From NCBI RefSeq assembly GCF_000298315.2, contig NZ_AEYE02000022.1:1-64000 (forward strand): DNA of 64,000 nt, written 5' to 3'. The DNA comes from Rhizobium grahamii CCGE 502 (GTDB lineage: Bacteria > Pseudomonadota > Alphaproteobacteria > Rhizobiales > Rhizobiaceae). A program made the translations under genes and the position numbers. The notes beneath the pieces were generated by a model. It did not search any database. It was not told the DNA's origin and was given only the letters and a program-made list of their open reading frames with translations. Below, in pieces: positions 43,149 to 53,168 of the stretch (position 1 is its first letter; every line of letters begins with the position of its first letter).

Positions 43149-43373
43149 TTAGCGCGTCTTGGCGCGTTTGGCGATGAGTTTGGATGTTCCCGACATGCGG
43201 TCGGCTAGCTCCTTGGCTTGCCGTGCCGCTCGCAGCCTGAGCGTCTTGGCATCCCGGGCCTGAGCGACGGATTCCAGCTCTTCAACCGCGTTATTCTTGG
43301 CAAAGAACTGCGCCTGGGTGTCGCCGAACGCGATCTCTGCCTGCTGGCAGGATTCGCTGTGTGCTTTTGTCAT
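43149..43373 (-). CDS. Small charged protein of unknown function
   Basis: A 74-residue helical protein (AEIAFGDTQAQFFAKNNAVE, then ELESVAQARDAKTLRLRAAR) ending in a basic tail. The ATG at 43373 has AAGG five bases upstream; the longer open frame to 43466 crosses the cspA terminator and is rejected. It resembles the DUF6481 neighbour in charge pattern and the two are probably co-transcribed. Confidence 0.6.
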   Translation of the reverse strand: MTKAHSESCQQAEIAFGDTQAQFFAKNNAVEELESVAQARDAKTLRLRAARQAKELADRMSGTSKLIAKRAKTR

Positions 43374-43410
43374 TGGAACCTTACCTAGTCGGGCCAACGC
43401 CCCGAAACGG

Positions 43411-43437
43411 AAAAGGCCAGGCAAAATGCCTGGCCTT
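43411..43437 (-). terminator. Rho-independent terminator after cspA
   Basis: AAGGCCAGGCA (43413-43423) and TGCCTGGCCTT (43427-43437) form a perfect 11-base stem with a three-base loop; the leftward transcript then runs into T residues. It lies about 58 bases after the cspA stop codon. Confidence 0.85.
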
Positions 43438-43494
43438 GATGATAGCTTCCGACAGTGCCAGTACATCCGTGGTCAAAGGGAAGCAGATATCAAT

Positions 43495-43704
43495 TTATGC
43501 GGACTGCAGATTGGTAGCCGACATCTTGCCCGACTTATTGTCGCGCTCCAGCTCGAAGCCGACCTTCTGACCTTCGACGAGTTCGCGCATCCCAGCACGC
43601 TCGACCGCGGAAATGTGAACGAACGCGTCGGCGCCGCCATTGTCAGGCTGGATGAAGCCGAAGCCTTTGGTGGAATTAAACCATTTTACTGTGCCGGTGG
43701 TCAT
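43495..43704 (-). CDS. cspA: Cold-shock protein
   Basis: A 69-residue single cold-shock domain, an RNA chaperone that melts secondary structure at low temperature. RNP1 is KGFGFIQPD (about 14-22) and RNP2 is AFVHISAVE (about 27-35), with [11 protein letters not shown] at the start. Upstream Met codons (to 43719) fall within the ribosome site AAAGGG, so the start is 43704. Rhizobia have several copies; a T-rich leader of about 100 bases upstream may be the usual cold-responsive 5' region. Confidence 0.95.
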   Translation of the reverse strand: MTTGTVKWFNSTKGFGFIQPDNGGADAFVHISAVERAGMRELVEGQKVGFELERDNKSGKMSATNLQSA

Positions 43705-44039
43705 GATGAACCCTTTCAAAGCATAGAGTGAAGGACCGCGCAGCCAATGCTACGCAGATAGGAACCGACTATTTTTGAAAGGGAAGTTCGCTTAAAGCGC
43801 GGTGCCAATCGCGCGGTAGACAAAGCTCGGCAAGCAAAAGATCGATGACGCATCTATAGGGAATTAAGGTTGATCCGTCAACGGTTAGTTTTCTCGCGAC
43901 GGCACTTTCACTCGGAGGTTGTATTTCTCTAAGATAATAGGGGATAGCGCCCGCGCCATGGCGACTCCTGCGAACGGAATTTCCATGGTTGATGAGTCAT
44001 CCCCGGATACAGACATATCAAACTGAAACAGGAGATGGC

Positions 44040-44171
44040 ATGAAAGAGGCCACGCCGGTTGAGAGAATGGATCACGGAGATGCAAGTGATGATAGAGGGA
44101 CAGTTACACTTCCAGCCTTTCGGCCTACTTTTTGGGGTTCACAGATCTCAACAAGGGAGTTGGAAGCATGA
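44040..44171 (+). CDS. Possible 43-residue protein
   Basis: A short hydrophilic frame (KEATPVERMDHGDASDDRGT, then LPAFRPTFWGSQ) with a good AGGAG ribosome site five bases before the ATG. Its stop codon overlaps another ATG at 44168. No family is recognised; support is the ribosome site only. Confidence 0.3.
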   Translation: MKEATPVERMDHGDASDDRGTVTLPAFRPTFWGSQISTRELEA

Positions 44172-44404
44172 CTGCCTCTTATGATTATCATATCGGCGTC
44201 GACTACGAAAATCCTACTGGTGGTGCAGGACAGCAGCGGCAAGCGAGCCCGGCAGGTCTGGGCTGCGCTCCTGCAGGAGAACCGGAAACCGGGAGCCGAA
44301 CGCCATTCTGTGACCGAAGCCACGGGCATCAGGGTCACTTATTGGTGCATGGTTCAAGAACCGACGGACGGAAACCCTGTCCAGCGGACGGAAAAGATTT
44401 GACG

Positions 44405-44499
44405 ATCGGTCAAAACGCCGGTCAAACCATAACCGAACCCAAGGAAAAGCCGGCAAATGGCGGTGTTTTGTCCCTTGTGTTCTTCATTGGAGAGCGACG
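44405..44499 (+). promoter_or_regulatory. Leader element, copy B, upstream of a small gene
   Basis: Shares ordered blocks with the minus-strand leader at 24018-24112: GCCGGTC, TAACCGAACCC, GGAAAAGCCGGC (44443-44454), GGTGTTTT, TTGTGTTCTT and ATTGGAG. In both copies the last block is the ribosome site and the start codon follows within about 7 bases. The downstream genes are unrelated. Confidence 0.6.
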
Positions 44500-44691
44500 A
44501 TGAGTTGGAAGGCGCCCAAGATCGAGTACGTAAACGGCTACAAGATTGTGGAGATCGACGGGCCTGTTTTCAAAGTTTACGATGGCACGCTTCAGATTGG
44601 TGACGATTTTCCCTACCCCGGCGAAGCCGCTGCTTTTGCAAGGTCCCTCCCAAGGCGAGGCGCCCCCACCGGGGTAAGCAGGCAAGACTGA
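44500..44691 (+). CDS. Small protein of unknown function
   Basis: A 63-residue protein (SWKAPKIEYVNGYKIVEIDG, then VFKVYDGTLQIGDDFPYPGE) that looks like a compact beta fold. GGAG is seven bases before the ATG. It follows the duplicated leader element, which supports real expression. No family is recognised. Confidence 0.6.
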   Translation: MSWKAPKIEYVNGYKIVEIDGPVFKVYDGTLQIGDDFPYPGEAAAFARSLPRRGAPTGVSRQD

Positions 44692-45615
44692 GATCCATCA
44701 TGGTCGAAAAGAGGAAGACTGATGCCGTCCGAGGACTTTTTGGCAGCGTATGACCAGGCTTGGGATCAATTTGTCACTCCGAAGAAGGGTCTAGTCAGTC
44801 GGGTAACTCAAAGTCATTCCTTCACGCCCGGCGTAGCCGTGTCCAATATGTAGTCCTATAGCGACAGCTTCAGGTGGCTGCGGTTGGCCGACGCCACCTC
44901 CGCAGAAACAGGCAGGGTTTCTAACTCGCTCGGCCGGAGCTTGACTCGGTTGAGTCTTCCCCGCCACACACCGCGCAAAAATGTCTCCCTATAGCGCGAC
45001 GATCAGGATGAGACGGCGTATTGCCGCCGCGCAGTCTCCCAAAGCGATTATAGATATACTTCACTATCGTCAGACAGGGTCGACGCAGTCATTCTGATAG
45101 CGAACATCATAGGCTACCCAAGGAGAAGGAATGCGGCGAGATCTTCTGACCGTTCCGGAGACACGAAAAAAGGTCTCCGATCCATATCATGTTGGATACT
45201 TGCAAATAAGCACGGAATAAGCGTCGAGGATGCGCGCCGGATTATCAACTTACATCGCTCGTCAGACCGGGCCGCATATCATCTGAAAAGCACGCTCTGA
45301 CCACCTGTCGTCGTTCTCGCAGGTCATCGGCGAGTGAGGCCTGGTCTTCGAAACCCTTGCGAGTTCTTACTCGTGAACGCAAGACCCAAACACGAACAGG
45401 GCAACACTTCGTCGACGTGCGGGTTATGTTGGACGGGCTCATAGCAACAGCTTGGGCAGGGACATCATTACCGTCAAACAATCAACGGCGTCGACCTGCC
45501 AGATATCGTAACGTTTGGACAGTTGCACCTGCGGGAGCGAAGCAGGCTCAAGGGCGTCCGATAATCTCGTCCTATCTTCAGGCATTAAGGACCGTCGCCC
45601 CTGGGAGAGCGTAGC
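44692..45615. other. Gene-poor stretch
   Basis: More than 900 bases with only doubtful short frames: 43 residues at 44722-44853 (GAGGA ribosome site) and 29 residues at 45131-45220 (AGGAG ribosome site). A GGAGAC/GTCTCC hairpin lies at about 45158-45179. No other signal is seen. Confidence 0.45.
44722..44853 (+). CDS. Possible 43-residue protein
   Basis: Short frame starting PSEDFLAAYDQAWDQFVTPK. GAGGA lies six bases before the ATG and the first 20 residues read as a plausible helix. No family is recognised and the second half is not protein-like. Confidence 0.25.
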   Translation: MPSEDFLAAYDQAWDQFVTPKKGLVSRVTQSHSFTPGVAVSNM

Positions 45616-45960
45616 TCAAGCGGCGGCGAGGATAGCCTGATTGATCGCCAATGAAAGTGCGCCGTATGGTCCGTCGTGCCGTACTCCGTTGACGAAAAAC
45701 GTCGGTGTTCCGTTGACGCCGCCTCGGACGACGCCAATGAAGTCCTCCCGGACTTTCTCTACAAACGTACCGGACGCAAGGGCATCGCGCAGCGCGATTG
45801 GCGAGAGCTTGAGTTCTGAGGCGAGCGCGATGAGAAGCGAGACGCTTAATCGGTGCTGATTAGCGAAGATGGAACGGTTTATCTGCCAGAAGAGCCCGCG
45901 ACTGCCGGCATATTCTGACACTTCAGCGGCCGTACTGGCCAAGGGATGCACCTCAACCAA
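45616..45960 (-). pseudogene. C-terminal fragment of a DsbA-family thiol oxidoreductase
   Basis: About 114 residues match the end of a DsbA-like thioredoxin-fold protein: LVEVHPLASTAAEVSEYAG, FWQINRSIFANQ, ALASGTFVEKVREDF, GVNGTPTFFVNGVRHDGPY with the cis-Pro loop GTPTFF. The N-terminal half with the CxxC active site is missing; homology stops at about 45975, where a GAF-EAL gene begins in the opposite direction. The fragment cannot be an active oxidoreductase. Confidence 0.8.
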
Positions 45961-46806
45961 CGGGAAAGCTCTTCGCTGGACGAGGTGGCTCGCCTCAAAC
46001 GTCTGAGGGAACTTGCCATCTTTTCAGCCGGTCCGGATCCGGTGCTAGATGCGCTGGTCGACGCTGCCTGCCGCGCGGCCGGCACGCCGATCGGCCTTGT
46101 CACATTGCTTGATGGCCAACGCCAATGGTTCAAGTCGAAACGAGGTATTGAAGGCGAAAGTTCTTCCAGAGCGGACGCCTTTTGCGACTACACAATTCGA
46201 TCGTCGAAGCTTTTTATCGTACCAGACGCTCTTCGCGATGTACGCTTTGTCGATAATCCCTTCGTCATTGGAAGTGACAAGATCCGCTTCTATGCCGGCG
46301 TCCCCCTAGAGATAGAACCGGGGCTTCGGCTCGGCTTACTCTGCGTTCTCGATCGGGTGCCCAGGCGCCTTGGAGTCGAGGTACGCGGCTTACTGGATCG
46401 GCTGGCGCGCTGCGCCGTGGAACGTCTCCTGCAATTTGAAGACCGTTATTTGTTGTCTCGGATCGACTCTGGTCGCCTGGATCGGGCGTATGCCGATAAA
46501 GCGGCGCTGGCGCTTGCGGAGGAGGGGCTCGCAAACGGCCTTTTCGTGCTCCACTATCAGCCTAAGATTACGCTTGATACGGGAAGGCGCTTTGGTTTCG
46601 AAGCACTGTTGAGGCTTCAGAAAGCCGATGGATCGGCAATCGGTCCCGCGGTCTTTTCCGCGGCACTCGACCAGCCCATGTTGTCCAGGCGCATCGGGAG
46701 CCATGTACTACGGTGCGCCGTCGCACAAGCCAGTTCAGGCCTTCGAAGCTGCCGGCGATCGCAGCAGATCGATGAAGATCCAGCTGGCGTTCTAGCGAAA
46801 GGATAG
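45946..46806 (+). pseudogene. GAF domain protein with truncated EAL domain
   Basis: The first 155 residues form a GAF sensor domain (RLRELAIFSAGPDPVLDALV, GLVTLLDGQRQWFKSKRG, DAFCDYTI, FYAGVPLE). From about 180 the start of an EAL phosphodiesterase domain appears (NGLFVLHYQPKITLDTG, FGFEALLR), but it ends after about 70 residues in unrelated sequence. The catalytic Glu/Asp cluster further on is lost, so cyclic-di-GMP hydrolysis is impossible. The break is 200 bases before an IS21 end. Confidence 0.75.
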
Positions 46807-47006
46807 CAGAGATTTGGGCGGCCGTGTTCTTTGCGGTGCGCCCGCCGTAGAAGTTGGGAAGCGGATGACCGAAGAGGTTACGCTGCTAAGCAATGGCGTA
46901 GGGATACCCGAGATCACAGGAAAATGCACGACGCGACAAATTAGGGGCTTCTACCAACGAGCGTCGTGCTTGCCGTCGCCATCAAGCTGCAAATTTCGAG
47001 GCAATC
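46807..47006. other. Short stretch between the broken EAL gene and the IS21 end
   Basis: No gene. It appears to be leftover sequence from rearrangement next to the insertion element. Confidence 0.4.
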
Positions 47007-47094
47007 CGCCCCCTGATTCCGAAATGATGTCGCCCCCCAATTCCGAGAAATAGTCGCCCCCTTATTCCGAGATGATGCCGCCCCCTTTGGCGGG
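47007..47094. repeat. Tandem 24-base repeats at an IS21-type end
   Basis: Three consecutive 24-base units begin CGCCCCC (47007, 47031, 47055) and contain an ATTCCGA core, followed by a partial fourth (47079-47094). IS21-family elements carry such multiple terminal repeats as transposase-binding sites, and istA begins 66 bases later. Confidence 0.8.
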
Positions 47095-47159
47095 CATCTG
47101 GCAAGGGTGTTCTGCAGGTGTGAAGTTCCTTCCGTCGATGGTGACATGGAAGGACCGGT

Positions 47160-47720
47160 ATGCCTGCGGAGAGACTGGAGATGCGGCGTGTCCGCGAGAT
47201 ATTGAGATATCGCTTTGAGCAAGGACTTGGGCACAAGTCGATTGCGGTGCGGGTTGGGACTGCGCCGTCGACGGTGCGCGAGACGCTACGGCGGGCAGCG
47301 GTTGCCGGGTTGTCGTGGCCTTTGGGCGACGACGTCAGCGATACGGTCCTGGAGGCAGCGCTTTATAAGGCGGCCGGAACGAAGATAGGACACCGCCGCG
47401 CACCGGAGCCAGATTGGGCGCAGGTCCATCGCGAGCTGAAGCGCAAGCATATGACGCTGCAGATCCTGTGGGACGAATACATCGGTCTTCATCCGGATGG
47501 ATATCGTTACAATCGCTACTGTGACCTGTACCGGGGCTGGGCGTTGAAGCTGCCTGTGACGATGCGCCAGGATCATGCGGCCGGCGACAAACTGTTCGTC
47601 GATTATGCCGGCGACACCGTTACCCTCGTAGTCGACCGATTGTCCGGCAAGACACGACAGGCGCACCTGTTCGTGGCGGTTATGGGCGCGTCGAGCCTTT
47701 CATATGCACATGCGCGCTGA
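47160..47720 (+). mobile_element. istA: Truncated IS21-family transposase (istA)
   Basis: A 186-residue N-terminal piece of IstA (full length about 500). It has the HTH region (RRVREILRYRFEQGLGHKSI, then VGTAPSTVRETLRRA), the linker with RAPEPDWAQVHRELKR, and the first catalytic Asp region of the integrase fold (KLFVDYAGDTV). The protein stops at SYAHAR and the istB helper ATPase is absent, so the element cannot move by itself. The right end was not found. Confidence 0.88.
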
Positions 47721-47957
47721 TGCCTTCCTTATCGCAGATTAGGCTCGCGCCTATCGGCGGCGGCCCCCATCTGCTGCAAGGCACACATACATTTCGCTCA
47801 AAGCGGGGGTGGTCGTCGGAAAGATCATAAGGGATTGATAGTGAGAAACCTTCTCGAGCTCATTCCGGTGACGCTGTAGGGATAAATCAACGCCATCATG
47901 TAAAGGATGTCGGCTCGTCAATCGGAGCTAACTGCTCAGTGTTGGCGACGCTACATC

Positions 47958-48743
47958 CTATGCCTTTGCTCGCAACAGTGCGGCCGCAATATCGACGAAT
48001 CCAAGGCCAGCGGGTTGCGATGAAACCCATCGAGGGCGGTGCGGAAGCTTGTCCAGGACGGACATAATGTTCCTCACGCCAAAGGAATTAGGGATGTAGC
48101 CGAACATGGGCGCATCGTTGCGTGAATCACCAACGAAAGCTGTTAGTGAAGGCGTAGCAAGGCAATCAACTGCGAAGACATCACCGATTAGGCGCTCGCT
48201 CATGGCCCTCTTGTCATAGCTTCCGATCCACGTATTGATATGAATGGAGCTGATGGCGACGGTCGCGCCCATTTCCCGGATCTGATCGGCTAGGCTATCG
48301 ACCTGTTGGACGGGCACGCCACCAATGTCGATTGCAACGTCCGCCAGTCGGAAGGGCTGATCATGGGCGATCCGGAATCGGGAGCGGGTGGATCTAATAA
48401 TCTTCTCGATTGCGTCGAGATGTTCACGCTGGCGTCGCGCCTGCAGTGCGCCGTTTTCCCAGAAGTCGAACGCGATCTGGCCATCTCGCCGGAAAACAGC
48501 AAAGGCTCCGCTCTCGCCGATGACCGCGGCCACCGGCCAAGCTCGAACGATATGTTCGCACCAACCAGCCGACCCTCCCGTAACAGGAATGATTGAAATC
48601 CCGGCGCGGTAGAGATCCCAGAGGGCTTGGTAAGTCTGCGGTAACAGCTGACCTTCTGTCGTCAGGGTGTCGTCAATATCGGTGAACAGGTAACGCACGT
48701 CGCGTAGGTCCGCCGGCGATGGGGCAGCGCCTATGAATGTCAT
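47958..48743 (-). CDS. HAD-superfamily phosphatase (type IIB)
   Basis: A 261-residue HAD hydrolase. Motif I is LFTDIDDTLTTEG (about 17-29), motif II IIPVTGG, motif III Lys in SYDKRAMSE, motif IV VGDSRNDAPMF. The C2 cap places it with sucrose-phosphatase/Cof-type enzymes. It overlaps the upstream DeoR gene by four bases (ATGA) with GAGGAG before the start, so it is part of the ugp transcript. A role in dephosphorylating glycerol-3-phosphate or a sugar phosphate is inferred from context only. Confidence 0.85.
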   Translation of the reverse strand: MTFIGAAPSPADLRDVRYLFTDIDDTLTTEGQLLPQTYQALWDLYRAGISIIPVTGGSAGWCEHIVRAWPVAAVIGESGAFAVFRRDGQIAFDFWENGALQARRQREHLDAIEKIIRSTRSRFRIAHDQPFRLADVAIDIGGVPVQQVDSLADQIREMGATVAISSIHINTWIGSYDKRAMSERLIGDVFAVDCLATPSLTAFVGDSRNDAPMFGYIPNSFGVRNIMSVLDKLPHRPRWVSSQPAGLGFVDIAAALLRAKA

Positions 48744-49513
48744 GAATGCTCCTCGCCGCACAACACGATGTCCGTGCTGCTTGCTGCGCACGCGGCAACA
48801 ACACCTTCGTCGTCAGGCAGTCGGTCGGTGTAGAACCGGGTCAGTTTGTTGAAGGGAGCGACGCGCACCGAAGCATTGCGCATCCACTTGCTGGCATCAG
48901 CTACCAGAAAACAGCTCTTTGAATTTTCGATAATGGCGTTGGTGATCTGCGCTTCACTGTAGCTGAAGTCCATCAGTCCGTGAATGGGACTGAGAGCACC
49001 GGCTCCGACAATGGCGTGCGTGGCATAGAACTTTTCGAAAAACCGTATGACGTCGGCGCCGACGACGTCCCGGTCGTCATGACGTAATAGGCCACCGGTC
49101 AGGTGCACCTCGATACTTGAGGCGTCGCAAAGGATGAGAGCGACGTGTATATTGTTGGTGACGACCGTGAGGTCTTGGTGATTCCGCAGCGACTCGGCGA
49201 CAAATTGGACGCTGCTGCCGATCCCAAGGAAGACCGTGGAGTCCGGACCGATATCGCCTGCGACGCGTCTTGCGATGCGCCGTTTTGCAGCACTGTTCAA
49301 CTGGGCCCGGGCATTGACAGAGATGTTCCTCCCTTCGACTGGCACATCGACGCCGCCATGGAACCGCCTGGCATAGCCAAGGTCGCAAAGCGCGTTTATA
49401 TCGCGCCGGATCGTCTGCGTCGTCAGGCCGAAACGTCGAGCCAAATCCTCAATGAACTGCGTCCCCTCATTCTCGATGAGCGCGAGCATGTCGCGTTGTC
49501 TGCTTGATATCAT
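48740..49513 (-). CDS. DeoR-family regulator, GlpR-like
   Basis: A 257-residue repressor. The N-terminal HTH is IEDLARRFGLTTQTIRRDIN (about 20-40) with ARRFHGGV; the C-terminal sugar-phosphate sensor domain has FLGIGSSVQFVAESL, VVTNNIHVAL and HLTGGLLR. DeoR proteins of this group sense a phosphorylated sugar or glycerol-3-phosphate. It is co-directional with, and 20 bases after, the GDPD gene in the ugp operon, and a GlpR-like palindrome lies upstream of ugpB, so autoregulation of the operon is likely. ATG at 49513 is preferred over the frame to 49528. Confidence 0.9.
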   Translation of the reverse strand: MISSRQRDMLALIENEGTQFIEDLARRFGLTTQTIRRDINALCDLGYARRFHGGVDVPVEGRNISVNARAQLNSAAKRRIARRVAGDIGPDSTVFLGIGSSVQFVAESLRNHQDLTVVTNNIHVALILCDASSIEVHLTGGLLRHDDRDVVGADVIRFFEKFYATHAIVGAGALSPIHGLMDFSYSEAQITNAIIENSKSCFLVADASKWMRNASVRVAPFNKLTRFYTDRLPDDEGVVAACAASSTDIVLCGEEHS

Positions 49514-49532
49514 TCCGGCCCCCTGCACGCCT

Positions 49533-50348
49533 TCAAGTCAGAAAGAGACTTGGGTTATCAGTAATGACACCTGCCAAGCCAGCGCCCCAGAAAGGAACGA
49601 GAAGATGCGGTGCATTGCATGTCCATGCCCTCACCTTGATCCCGCGATGGCTCGCCTCTTCGAGCAAGCCGAAGCTCAAGGCCTTGTAGTTTAGATGGAT
49701 CGTGGTTGCCGGAATAGAGGTCAGAATTTCGGCCCAGTCACCGGGCAATTCGCTCCACAGCATGGCGAGCTCGTAGCTCGGATCGAGGCGATGCATTGCT
49801 TTCAGCGCTTCGACGTCGAAGCTCGAAATAATGATTTCAGTATGACGTGCACGTTGGCGGAGGTGAGAATGAACGGTTTCTGTCAATTGCGCGAGCGATG
49901 TGTGGTGCGCGTGCTGTTTGATCTCGACGTTGACGTTGAGTCCGAGCTCGCCGAGCCTGTCGATGGCAAGTGCGAGCGTTGGTAGCGCTTCCCCCCGGAA
50001 GGCTTCTGAAAACCATGAGCCTCCATCGATCCCTGCAAGATCGGCGGCTACCATGTCACCAAGCTTGCCGCGCGAGGAAGAGCATCGATCAATAGATGCG
50101 TCGTGGATGACGACAGCCGTTCCGTCCTTCAGTAGAGCGACATCGAGCTCGACCCATTTGCAGCCCTGTTCGGCTGCAGCCCGAAAGGCGGCAATCGTAT
50201 TTTCTGGAGCAACAGCGGAGGCGCCCCGGTGTGCCTGGACCTCGTTGCGCGCTGGACCGGTGCGTGGGAGGGGAATTGTCATGTCGTTCTGGCTTTCATT
50301 TGGCTGTAATGAAGTGTCTACATTCGAGTTATGGTACCGATGCGACAT
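49533..50348 (-). CDS. ugpQ: Glycerophosphodiester phosphodiesterase
   Basis: A 271-residue GDPD that releases glycerol-3-phosphate from glycerophosphodiesters. Motifs: [17 protein letters not shown] (catalytic His), [17 protein letters not shown] (metal ligands), NVEIK in the middle and VRAWTCN near the end. The start is uncertain between ATG 50348, which overlaps ugpC by 20 bases, and ATG 50282 nearer the fold. It is placed right after the transporter genes, as in E. coli ugpBAECQ. Confidence 0.9.
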   Translation of the reverse strand: MSHRYHNSNVDTSLQPNESQNDMTIPLPRTGPARNEVQAHRGASAVAPENTIAAFRAAAEQGCKWVELDVALLKDGTAVVIHDASIDRCSSSRGKLGDMVAADLAGIDGGSWFSEAFRGEALPTLALAIDRLGELGLNVNVEIKQHAHHTSLAQLTETVHSHLRQRARHTEIIISSFDVEALKAMHRLDPSYELAMLWSELPGDWAEILTSIPATTIHLNYKALSFGLLEEASHRGIKVRAWTCNAPHLLVPFWGAGLAGVITDNPSLFLT

Positions 50349-51390
50349 CTGTTCGTTTGCCGGTCTCGCGGTTGAACGGATGCATGGCGCTTAGGGGTGC
50401 GTAGACCCGAAATTTCGCAGCTTCAGCGACGTTAGGACGCCCGGGGACACTGAGGATGGCAGTATGGCCGCTATCGCCAAAGCGGACATGGAGATGGCTT
50501 TCTCCACCGATCGGCTCCAAAAGCTCGGCAGTCGCGTCCAGGCGGATTGACTGTTCGGAGGGTTCGACCAGCGACAACTGATCTGGGCGTACGCCGACGA
50601 TGTCGGTCCCCATGGGAAGCTTAAGGGTGCTTCGGTCGTTGGAGCCGGCGATGACCTCGATCGGCATCAGGTTCATCGGTGGAGATCCGATGAAACCAGC
50701 AACAAACAGGCTAGCAGGTCGGTCGTAGACCTCCACAGGCGAGCCTATCTGTTCGACCAGGCCGCCGTTCATCACCACCAGCCGGTCAGCGAGCGTCATC
50801 GCCTCGAGCTGATCGTGGGTGACGTAGATGCTCGTCGTTTTCAGCCGACGCTGGAGCCGGCGGATTTCCACACGCATCTGTACCCGTAGCTTCGCATCAA
50901 GGTTCGAAAGCGGTTCATCGAACAGGAACGCTGCAGGCTCGCGTACGATCGCCCTGCCCATCGCAACGCGTTGGCGTTGACCTCCCGACAGCTCGCGCGG
51001 TTTGCGCTCAAGCATCGGCCCGATCTCGAGAATCTCGGCCGCCTCATGCACACGCCGGTCAATTTCGGCCCGCGGTGTTCTCCGGTTTTTCAGCCCGTAT
51101 TCCAAGTTGCCGCGGACCGTCATATGCGGATAGAGCGCATAGTTCTGGAACACCATGGCAATGTCGCGTTCTGCAGGCTCGGCATTGTTGACGTTACGCC
51201 CAGCGATTTCGATTTTCCCGTCGCTGACGGTCTCCAACCCGGCAACCATCCGAAGCAACGTAGACTTGCCACAGCCTGATGGGCCGACAAGCACGATCAG
51301 TTCGCCATCGGCAACAGAGAGGTTCACCCCTTTGACGGCCGGTACGGAGCCATAGTTCTTCTTCAGGTCGACGATTTCGATCGTGGCCAT
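50329..51390 (-). CDS. ugpC: sn-Glycerol-3-phosphate ABC transporter ATP-binding protein
   Basis: A 353-residue MalK/UgpC-type ATPase. Walker [10 protein letters not shown] (about 37-45), signature [14 protein letters not shown], Walker [13 protein letters not shown], switch His in VTHDQLEA, then the TOBE regulatory domain from about 235. It energises the UgpA-UgpE channel. Two bases separate it from ugpE. Confidence 0.94.
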   Translation of the reverse strand: MATIEIVDLKKNYGSVPAVKGVNLSVADGELIVLVGPSGCGKSTLLRMVAGLETVSDGKIEIAGRNVNNAEPAERDIAMVFQNYALYPHMTVRGNLEYGLKNRRTPRAEIDRRVHEAAEILEIGPMLERKPRELSGGQRQRVAMGRAIVREPAAFLFDEPLSNLDAKLRVQMRVEIRRLQRRLKTTSIYVTHDQLEAMTLADRLVVMNGGLVEQIGSPVEVYDRPASLFVAGFIGSPPMNLMPIEVIAGSNDRSTLKLPMGTDIVGVRPDQLSLVEPSEQSIRLDATAELLEPIGGESHLHVRFGDSGHTAILSVPGRPNVAEAAKFRVYAPLSAMHPFNRETGKRTDVASVP

Positions 51391-51392
51391 TC

Positions 51393-52241
51393 TTACTTCT
51401 CCGTTTCAACCAGGCCTTTGACGAAAAGGCGTTGCATGGCGAGGATGACGAGGACGGGTGGCAGGGCAGCGAGGATGACCGCCGCCATCACGAGGTTCCA
51501 GCGCGGCTCCGCATCTGCAACAGCCGCCATACGCTGGATGCCCATGACCACTGTATAGAGGCTCGGATCAGTAGTGACCAAAAGTGGCCAGAGGTACTGG
51601 TTCCAACCAAGCACGAACAGAATGATGAAGAGCGCTGCGATATTGGTCACGGAGAGAGGCAGGAGGATATCCCGAAAGAACTTCATCGGCCCGGCCCCAT
51701 CGACGCGCGCCGCCTCCATCAGTTCTTCCGGCACCGTCAAAAAGAACTGACGGAAAAGGAAAGTCGCTGTTGCCGAAGCAATCAACGGAATGATCAGACC
51801 ACCGTAATTGTTTAGGAGCCCGAGATCGGCAACAACCTTGAAAGTCGGGACGATGCGCACCTCGACCGGAAGCATCAAGGTGATGAAGATCATCCAGAAG
51901 GCGGCAGTTCGGAATGGGAAGCGGAAATAGACGATCGCAAACGCCGACAGGATGGAGATGGCGATCTTTCCGACTGCAACGCCAATCGCCATGACCAGCG
52001 AGTTGATCATCATTGGTCCGATTGGCGGCGCACCCGAACTCGTCATCCCGGCCGAAAGCATTGTTGCATAGTTCTCGACGAGATGGGGACCTGGAACCAG
52101 CGGAACCACGCCGGAGAGAAAATCAGTGCCGCTATGGGTGGACGCGATGAAAGCGACATAGACGGGAAAGACAACGATGGCGACACCGACAATCAGCACG
52201 AGGTGGGCCAGGAGGTTCAGGAATGGACGGTTTTCAACCAC
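51393..52241 (-). CDS. ugpE: sn-Glycerol-3-phosphate ABC transporter permease
   Basis: A 282-residue inner-membrane permease with six predicted transmembrane segments. The EAA loop ([20 protein letters not shown]) that contacts the ATPase is clear. It lies 12 bases after ugpA and two before ugpC, within one operon. Confidence 0.92.
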   Translation of the reverse strand: MVENRPFLNLLAHLVLIVGVAIVVFPVYVAFIASTHSGTDFLSGVVPLVPGPHLVENYATMLSAGMTSSGAPPIGPMMINSLVMAIGVAVGKIAISILSAFAIVYFRFPFRTAAFWMIFITLMLPVEVRIVPTFKVVADLGLLNNYGGLIIPLIASATATFLFRQFFLTVPEELMEAARVDGAGPMKFFRDILLPLSVTNIAALFIILFVLGWNQYLWPLLVTTDPSLYTVVMGIQRMAAVADAEPRWNLVMAAVILAALPPVLVILAMQRLFVKGLVETEK

Positions 52242-52253
52242 AGCGAAACCTCT

Positions 52254-53138
52254 TCAATACTGGACACGCCGCTCGATAAAGCGGAACTGGACTGCGGTGA
52301 GGCCAATGACAATCAGCATAAGGATCACGGACTGTGCGGCCGAGGATCCAAGATTAAGACCGATGAAGCCGTCGAAATAGACCTTGTAGACGAGGATTTC
52401 CGTCGCGCGTGCCGGCCCCCCCTGTGTCGTTGCATGGATGATGCCGAAGGTATCGAACATTGCGTAGACGATGTTGATGACCATCAGATAGAAGGTTGTT
52501 GGAGAAATTAGTGGGAACACGATCGTCCAGAAGCGCTTGACGGGACCGGCTCCGTCGATTGCGCCAGCCTCCTGCAGCGATCGCGGAACTGACTGCAGGC
52601 CCGCAAGGAAAAACAGGAAGTTGTAGGAGATCTGCTTCCATGTCGCCGCGATGACGATAAGCGTCATTGCATCGGTGGCATTGACGAGATGGTTCCAGTT
52701 AACCCCGATTGCGCGCAGCATGTAGGCCACGATGCCAATCGATGGATTAAACATGAACCACCATAAGATGCCGGCAATGGCAGGGGCGACCGCATACGGC
52801 CAGACCAGCAGCGTGGAGTAAATCCGCGATCCCCGCATGACCCTCATTGCCGCAACAGCCAGCAGAAGCGAGATTGACAGGGAAAGGAAGGTGACGAGCA
52901 CGGCAAACACAATCGTATTGCCGAAGGCGCTTATGTAGATCGGATCCGCAAACAGCTTCCGGTAATTCGCGAACCAGACAAAAGTGGTCTTGAAGCCAAA
53001 AGCGTCATTACGCAAAAATGATTGCCAGAACGCCGTTCCAGCCGGCCAAAGGAAAAAAACAATTGTCACCACCATCTGCGGCGCGATCAACAGATAAGGC
53101 AACAACTTGTTCGGGAAGACGGTTCGCTTGGTCTGCAT
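52254..53138 (-). CDS. ugpA: sn-Glycerol-3-phosphate ABC transporter permease
   Basis: A 294-residue inner-membrane permease, partner of UgpE, with about six transmembrane segments and the EAA loop [20 protein letters not shown]. The ATG at 53138 has GAGGGG three bases upstream; a TTG five codons earlier is an alternative. A 66-base gap with a hairpin separates it from ugpB. Confidence 0.92.
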   Translation of the reverse strand: MQTKRTVFPNKLLPYLLIAPQMVVTIVFFLWPAGTAFWQSFLRNDAFGFKTTFVWFANYRKLFADPIYISAFGNTIVFAVLVTFLSLSISLLLAVAAMRVMRGSRIYSTLLVWPYAVAPAIAGILWWFMFNPSIGIVAYMLRAIGVNWNHLVNATDAMTLIVIAATWKQISYNFLFFLAGLQSVPRSLQEAGAIDGAGPVKRFWTIVFPLISPTTFYLMVINIVYAMFDTFGIIHATTQGGPARATEILVYKVYFDGFIGLNLGSSAAQSVILMLIVIGLTAVQFRFIERRVQY

Positions 53139-53168
53139 GGTCCCCTCACGCAAGAATAGATGGCAAGG

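Noticed and set aside
44168-44503. Frame with good ribosome site overlapping the 44040 small frame
   Set aside because: It would translate the duplicated leader and overlap the next gene; a competing frame at 44181-44402 is no clearer.
45131-45220. 29-residue frame with strong ribosome site
   Set aside because: Too short and without any recognisable feature.
47007-47094. Short tandem repeats considered as a CRISPR array
   Set aside because: Units are directly adjacent without spacers, no cas genes are present, and they precede istA as expected for an IS21 end.
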